Part shown: piece by piece, positions 8,047-11,012 of the stretch
How positions within the stretch are numbered: position 1 is the stretch's first letter
Layout of the letters: each line of letters starts with the position of its first letter
DNA from: Kiritimatiellales bacterium
GTDB taxonomy: Bacteria > Verrucomicrobiota > Kiritimatiellia > Kiritimatiellales > Pontiellaceae
Assembly: GCA_030630445.1 (NCBI GenBank)
Contig: DAOVNC010000076.1
Location: 1 to 11,012 of the forward strand
Direction of reading: 5' to 3'
DNA length: 11,012 nt
The notes under the pieces: generated by a model
Databases searched by the model: none
Told to the model about the DNA's origin: nothing
Seen by the model: the letters and a program-made list of their open reading frames with translations, nothing else
Translations under genes and position numbers: made by a program

Positions 8047-9168
8047 ATGAAACGGCTATTCAAAAAGACCCAGAAACTGGTCAAGGGGATGCCTAGCGCG
8101 GTGGTGGTGAGCATCCTGTTCCACGCCGGGCTCTTTGTGCTGGCCGGGGTGCTGGTGATCTTCACGGTTCTCCCGCCGCCGCCGGTCGAGTTCGAGCCGC
8201 CCCCGAAGATCAAAGTTCCGAAGATGCCGCTGAAAAAGCTGCAGGTGAAGATGAAGAAGCCGACGAAGCCCAAGTCGACCGCGAAGATTACCGCCGTGGT
8301 CCCCAAGCTCGACGTGCATGACATCCAGTTCCCGGATCTGGCGTCGAGCGGCATTGGGGCGGGCCTGAGCGACGGTGGAGAGGTGGTTAGCTTCAACGAT
8401 ATGCCCACCTTTGACGACGACGATGGCCTTTTTGGTCCGGAAAAGTCGATCGGCAACGATCTGGAAGTAACCTACTACGATATCAAGCGCACCCGGAGCG
8501 GAAAGTACAACGGCCAGGAGAACGCAACCTGGACCGCCGTCGCGATGGATTTTCTGCAACAGGGCTGGGATACATCTGTGCTGGCGCGCTTTTATCGCGC
8601 GCCCAAGAAACGCTATGCCACGTGCGTTATGGTTCCAACCATGAGTTCCTCCATCGCCCCGTCGGCTTTCGGCGAAGACCCGGGTTCCGGGCTTTACTGG
8701 CTTGTCCATTACAAGGGAAAGCTTGTGTATCCGGAGGATATCACCTTTCGCTTCTGGTGTGCGGCCGATGGGTTCATGGCCGTCAGGGTGGACAACGATA
8801 TGGTGTTGTTCGGCGCTTGGCAATATGAGATAGACAACTACCAAGTCGACTGGAGGGGCAACAATTCGAAGCGCGATACATACTACCTTGGGCATAATAC
8901 CAGATTGGAGATTGGCGACTGGATCACGCTCAAGGCGGGCGAGCCGCGGAATCTAGAGGTATTTATGGGCGACCAAGGCGGATTGTGCGCCCTTATGCTG
9001 GTTGTCGAGGTCAAGGGTGTGGAGTATCCACAAAACAAGCAGGCGGGGCCGATTCTTCCCATATTCAAGACCGCTGAGCTTTCGCACAGCCAGGTAGATA
9101 GAATTTATATGGATCTAGCCCCGAACGAAGCCTGTTTGACCAATGGACCGGTGTTTAGTGATTATTGA
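8047..9168 (+). CDS. TonB-like anchor with PA14-like C-terminal domain instead of a TonB domain
   Basis: This 373-aa protein has a basic cytoplasmic start (MKRLFKKTQKLVKG) and a single membrane span at about residues 19-42, containing S22-x3-H26, the TonB motif that couples to ExbB/ExbD. A proline stretch (PPPPVEFEPPP, 43-53) and a Lys/Pro segment (54-80) follow, as in the TonB periplasmic stalk. An acidic linker (TFDDDD) lies near 121-126. Residues about 140-325 look PA14-like: ITFRFWCAADGFMAVRVDND (232-251) and a late strand set, WITLKAGEPRNLEVFMGDQG (292-311). I see no canonical TonB C-terminal domain. PA14 modules often bind glycans, so the output may be sugar-related; this is inference. 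The ATG at 8047 has GGAG six bases upstream; a TTG at 8035 is less likely. It follows the second exbD by 13 bases. Confidence 0.85.
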   Translation: MKRLFKKTQKLVKGMPSAVVVSILFHAGLFVLAGVLVIFTVLPPPPVEFEPPPKIKVPKMPLKKLQVKMKKPTKPKSTAKITAVVPKLDVHDIQFPDLASSGIGAGLSDGGEVVSFNDMPTFDDDDGLFGPEKSIGNDLEVTYYDIKRTRSGKYNGQENATWTAVAMDFLQQGWDTSVLARFYRAPKKRYATCVMVPTMSSSIAPSAFGEDPGSGLYWLVHYKGKLVYPEDITFRFWCAADGFMAVRVDNDMVLFGAWQYEIDNYQVDWRGNNSKRDTYYLGHNTRLEIGDWITLKAGEPRNLEVFMGDQGGLCALMLVVEVKGVEYPQNKQAGPILPIFKTAELSHSQVDRIYMDLAPNEACLTNGPVFSDY

Positions 9169-9201
9169 TGACCGCAGTTGGACGTGCGGAAAGGGATTGG
9201 C

Positions 9202-9957
9202 ATGGAAGGGTTGACTGGAATGAGGGCTGTCGTTTTATTGTTTCTTTTATCTGCCGCATGTGTTTCCGGTGCCGCCGAAATGCGGTCATGGACGCTGGTG
9301 GATGGCCAGACTTTCGAGGCGAGGTACCTGTCTGTTTTGGGTAGGAATGTGCTGATGGAAAACGGCAAGGGGACGCAAAAAAAGATAGCGCTTGAGCAGT
9401 TTTCCGCAGATGATCGCGAATTTTTCGAATTGGAAAATCCCCCCGAATTTAAAATGGGCATACGGAAGAAATCCAAGCTGAGGCAGTTTTCAAGCCGTTT
9501 TGGCCCGAGATCCATCGATGGCATACCCGTGGTGCAGCTCTACACATTTGGTGCCCGGGTCGAGAAGCGCAGTGCAGGCGACTACAACCATGAAGTGAAT
9601 ATTGAAATCTTCGTCATCGGGGCACAGCTTCGCCACAACAACAAGTATATATTGCTGGACCGGCAAACAAGTTCGTTTGTTCCTTCGAAGGAGAACAAGC
9701 ATTCCCATGAGTTTTGGGGCCCCAAAACCGTCAGGGTGGAGGAATACGCCATAAACTACTACGAGAGCCGCGGGAAAAAGTATGACACCTACCTCATCAT
9801 CCTAACCGACAAGCGCGGAAAGGTGATTGCTACGAAAACCCCATCCAAATGGTTGCTTGAAAACCTTGAAAACCTAAAGAACCTTCCCGTCGGAAGCTTC
9901 ATGGACACGACCTGCACGCGTGTTTATCCGGGTCGTCCAAAGGCCGAACTCTACTAG
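9202..9957 (+). CDS. Exported SHD1-like protein, last gene of the Exb operon
   Basis: This 251-aa protein has a signal peptide (hydrophobic core about residues 8-24, VVLLFLLSAACVSGAA). A cysteine at 20 hints at a lipoprotein, but the lipobox (SAAC) is imperfect. Residues 28-77 match the SHD1 pattern (SLA1 homology domain 1) common in exported PVC proteins: RSWTLVDGQTFEARYLSV, then KIALEQFSADDREF. The remainder (about 95-250) is beta-rich and I do not recognise it. The ATG at 9202 has AAAGGGA five to six bases upstream. An ATG at 9220 with GGAAGGG nine bases upstream is an equal alternative that gives a more compact signal peptide. It starts 33 bases after the TonB-like gene and probably belongs to the same transcript. 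The role is unknown, possibly protein or glycan binding. Confidence 0.82.
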   Translation: MEGLTGMRAVVLLFLLSAACVSGAAEMRSWTLVDGQTFEARYLSVLGRNVLMENGKGTQKKIALEQFSADDREFFELENPPEFKMGIRKKSKLRQFSSRFGPRSIDGIPVVQLYTFGARVEKRSAGDYNHEVNIEIFVIGAQLRHNNKYILLDRQTSSFVPSKENKHSHEFWGPKTVRVEEYAINYYESRGKKYDTYLIILTDKRGKVIATKTPSKWLLENLENLKNLPVGSFMDTTCTRVYPGRPKAELY

Positions 9958-9971
9958 TTCAAAAAGTGCGG

Positions 9972-10043
9972 GGCGACGCGCGTCGGCGGAGCCACCGCAA
10001 AACGATGCACAAAACTGGCTCGGGGCTCCGGCAGGGCGTCGCC
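9972..10043. repeat. Nested GC-rich inverted repeat after the operon
   Basis: Outer arms GGCGACGC (9972-9979) and GCGTCGCC (10036-10043) enclose inner arms CGGAGCC (9987-9993) and GGCTCCG (10024-10030). Both pairs are perfect and nest, so an RNA could form a two-step cruciform-like stem. It starts 15 bases after the last operon stop, so it may protect or end the transcript although no T-run follows. The inner arms are identical to those of the hairpin at 6219-6239. Confidence 0.6.
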
Positions 10044-10077
10044 TCCATATTTCTCCCGCGACTTGCCTCCTTGAATA

Positions 10078-10091
10078 CAGTCTGAAGACTG
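10078..10091. repeat. CAGTCT/AGACTG palindrome
   Basis: CAGTCTGAAGACTG has perfect 6-bp arms around GA. The pairing continues outward with GAAT (10073-10076) and ATTC (10094-10097) if one extra base is bulged. Its form resembles short dispersed palindromic repeats; copies elsewhere in the genome cannot be seen from here. Confidence 0.5.
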
Positions 10092-10127
10092 CAATTCGCA
10101 CGTATCCCAGAAACGGAGATGAACAAC

Positions 10128-10275
10128 CCACGAACGGACGCGAATAGTCTCGAATAGCCAATAATACAAATGTTTCCTTGTCTTCTCTTAATAGGATAAT
10201 CGGTTCTCTTGATGGAGGATTCCCCGATTCTTGATAACCCATTCATGATTCGTGTCTATTCGCGTGGATTCGTGG
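10128..10275. repeat. 148-bp inverted-repeat element made of 10-nt CNCGAAT units
   Basis: Two 28-base arms (10128-10155 and 10248-10275) are inverted copies that match at 23 of 28 positions by hand count. Each arm is itself about three 10-base units of the form CNCGAAtNNN, such as CGCGAATAG. The 92-base centre contains a smaller inverted repeat, AATCGG (10198-10203) and CCGATT (10224-10229), and TCTTGAT twice (10207-10213, 10229-10235). CACGAAT-type periodic intergenic sequence is, to my recollection, widespread in PVC and some other environmental genomes. No flanking target duplication or transposase is visible. Confidence 0.65.
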
Positions 10276-10365
10276 TCCCATTTTCCATTATAGGATAAGT
10301 GGCCGAGCGCAGCGTTGCTCTCGTGCATCCGGCCAGACACGCCTCGAAACCCCGCCCTCCAAACA

Positions 10366-10382
10366 GTGCCGGTTTCCGGCAC
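10366..10382. other. Strong short hairpin
   Basis: GTGCCGG (10366-10372) pairs perfectly with CCGGCAC (10376-10382) over a TTT loop. The nearest T-rich stretch (GGTTTCTTTTG) begins about 14 bases later, too far for a standard intrinsic terminator. It may be another unit of the repeat-rich region. Confidence 0.4.
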
Positions 10383-10472
10383 AGCACCCTCGCTGGTTTC
10401 TTTTGACGCCAAGAGCCTCATTAAGCTAGTTTTCGCTTTTCGTGAAAACCTTGCGTGGGTGGGATAATATAT

Positions 10473-10491
10473 GCCAATGCATCACATTGGC
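10473..10491. other. GCCAATG/CATTGGC inverted repeat
   Basis: Perfect 7-bp arms at 10473-10479 and 10485-10491 surround a 5-base centre. It could be a protein-binding operator or an RNA hairpin. It lies about 190 bases upstream of the promoter at 10678, so a direct link to that promoter is doubtful. Confidence 0.35.
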
Positions 10492-10508
10492 GACTTAAGC
10501 TTGTCCAT

Positions 10509-10557
10509 ATACGAATGAATTTAGGTTTCATAACAAGACTGACGCCCTGATTCGTAT
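10509..10557. other. ATACGAAT/ATTCGTAT inverted repeat
   Basis: Perfect 8-bp arms at 10509-10516 and 10550-10557 are separated by 33 bases. The arms share the ACGAAT core with the CNCGAAT units upstream, so this may be a decayed relative of that repeat. Confidence 0.35.
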
Positions 10558-10651
10558 GATTATGGTTTTGCTTGCTTGGGTTGTTGCGGTGTTTGGTGGG
10601 ATATACACAGGCATGCGCGGTTTCTACAAGACGGGGCATGACATCGCCTGA
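10556..10651 (+). CDS. Possible 31-aa membrane peptide (doubtful)
   Basis: ATG at 10556 to TGA at 10649-10651 encodes a 31-residue peptide with one hydrophobic segment (MIMVLLAWVVAVFGGIYTGM) followed by the polar tail RGFYKTGHDIA. This composition would suit a single-span small membrane protein or the end of a decayed gene; the frame is open upstream to a stop at 10496-10498. There is no Shine-Dalgarno sequence and no recognised family, and a chance frame in AT-rich DNA is quite possible. Confidence 0.15.
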   Translation: MIMVLLAWVVAVFGGIYTGMRGFYKTGHDIA

Positions 10652-10677
10652 TAAACTACAAGAAATCGAAAAATAAT

Positions 10678-10706
10678 TTGACACAGTTCTATATATGATA
10701 TATTAG
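10678..10706 (+). promoter_or_regulatory. Sigma70-type promoter of the second TonB-like gene
   Basis: A perfect -35 box TTGACA (10678-10683), a 17-base spacer and TATTAG (10701-10706, four of six consensus bases) lie in AT-rich DNA. The A/T-rich run just upstream (AAATCGAAAAATAAT) could act as an UP element. Transcription would start near 10713, leaving a leader of about 28 bases to the ATG at 10741 or 55 bases to the ATG at 10768. Confidence 0.6.
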
Positions 10707-10767
10707 TGTTGTTACATAGTTAGAAAAGCGATCCTCGGCAATGCGACGTGGCGCTGCAGCGCATAAG

Positions 10768-11012
10768 ATGAAGAAACTATTCAAAAAAACCCAGAAATTG
10801 GTCAAGGGGATGCCCAGCGCGGTGGCGCTGAGCATTCTGTTCCACGCCGGACTCTTTGTGCTGGCCGGGGTGTTGGTGATCTTCACGGTCCTTCCCCCGC
10901 CGCCGGTCGAGTTCGAGCCGCCCCCGAAAGTCAAGGTTCCGAAAATGCCGCTAAAAAAGCTGCAGATGAAGATGAAGAAGCCGACCAAGCCCAAGTCGAC
11001 CGCGAAGATTAC
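10768..11012 (+). CDS. Second TonB-like anchor gene, partial (C-terminus outside window)
   Basis: The 81 full codons visible encode a near copy of the start of the TonB-like protein at 8047. By hand count there are 22 base differences in 245 (about 91% identity) and five residue changes in 81 (R3K, V20A, V21L, I55V, V67M), so most changes are silent. S22-x3-H26, the proline stretch and the Lys/Pro segment are all kept. Similarity begins at this ATG, which is why it is chosen. An in-frame ATG at 10741 would add nine residues (MRRGAAAHK). Neither has a clear Shine-Dalgarno sequence, and a 12-bp palindrome GCGCTGCAGCGC (10751-10762) sits just before 10768. Unlike the first copy, it has no exbB/exbD directly upstream and carries its own promoter. 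Whether its C-terminus is also PA14-like is not visible. Confidence 0.85.
   Translation, partial: MKKLFKKTQKLVKGMPSAVALSILFHAGLFVLAGVLVIFTVLPPPPVEFEPPPKVKVPKMPLKKLQMKMKKPTKPKSTAKI

Larger units (their letters stand above)
9958..10740. other. Gene-poor region rich in inverted repeats
   Basis: About 780 bases without a convincing gene. The first part (9958-10340) holds GC-rich nested palindromes, a CAGTCT/AGACTG palindrome and the CNCGAAT element, all listed separately. The 9-mer ATAGGATAA also occurs twice (10191-10199 and 10290-10298), and TGGCC/GGCCA arms with an inner GAGC/GCTC (10300-10335) can fold. The second part (10400-10740) is clearly AT-richer than the coding regions and ends in a promoter. 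Open frames here lack start signals and family features. No hairpin with an adjoining T-run was found, so the end of the upstream operon has no obvious intrinsic terminator. Confidence 0.7.

Noticed and set aside
8056..8895. 279-codon minus-strand open frame opposite the TonB-like gene
   Set aside because: Composition is His/Arg-rich and featureless; the plus strand encodes the TonB-like anchor, supported by the near-identical second copy with mostly silent changes.
9972..10043. Integron attC site
   Set aside because: The nested arms are reminiscent of attC, but no GTTRRRY/RYYYAAC core sites are present and there is no integrase or cassette gene.
10128..10275. CRISPR array
   Set aside because: The CNCGAAT units repeat every 10 bases without spacers and in opposite orientations in the two arms.
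10366..10410. Intrinsic terminator
   Set aside because: The 7-bp hairpin is strong, but the T-rich stretch is about 14 bases away and it lies over 400 bases after the operon's last gene.
10421..10684. 87-codon minus-strand open frame in the AT-rich spacer
   Set aside because: No ribosome-binding site or recognisable domain, mixed composition, and it spans several inverted repeats. Judged a chance frame.

Overview
The window looks like chromosomal DNA from a Gram-negative member of the PVC group, most likely a Verrucomicrobia or Kiritimatiellota relative. This is an inference from the gene families: an ExbB-ExbD-ExbD cluster led by a giant exported TPR protein, an SHD1-like exported protein, a PA14-like domain on a TonB-type anchor, and CACGAAT-type intergenic repeats. 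No rRNA, tRNA, CRISPR array, transposase or integrase was recognised.

Layout. (1) Positions 1-1768 hold a minus-strand gene row: a CPBP-family membrane protease (932-1768), a short NfeD protein (415-888) and the start of an exported, glycine-rich bactofilin/polymer-forming-like protein (1-412, cut by the window edge). (2) Positions 1769-1981 are a divergent intergenic region with one weak promoter candidate. (3) Positions 1982-9957 are a seven-gene plus-strand operon: a 1089-aa exported TPR protein; an exported protein with a small beta-barrel-like N-terminus and an acidic tail; ExbB; two ExbDs; a TonB-like anchor whose C-terminus is PA14-like instead of the usual TonB domain; and an exported SHD1-like protein. 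(4) Positions 9958-10740 have no convincing gene. The first half is rich in inverted repeats, including a 148-bp element built from 10-nt CNCGAAT units, and the second half is AT-richer. (5) From 10768 a second copy of the TonB-like gene begins, about 91% identical at DNA level over the 245 bases visible, behind its own promoter with a perfect TTGACA -35 box. It runs off the window.

How the genes may work together. ExbB and ExbD form a proton-driven inner-membrane motor. The membrane segment of the TonB-like protein keeps the S-x3-H motif through which TonB couples to such a motor, but the part that normally touches TonB-dependent outer-membrane receptors appears to be replaced by a PA14-like, potentially carbohydrate-binding module. 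With the large TPR protein and two small beta-barrel-type exported proteins in the same operon, the set suggests a specialised energised envelope machine, perhaps for polysaccharide handling. That function is inference only. A second anchor gene downstream suggests that one motor may serve more than one output protein.
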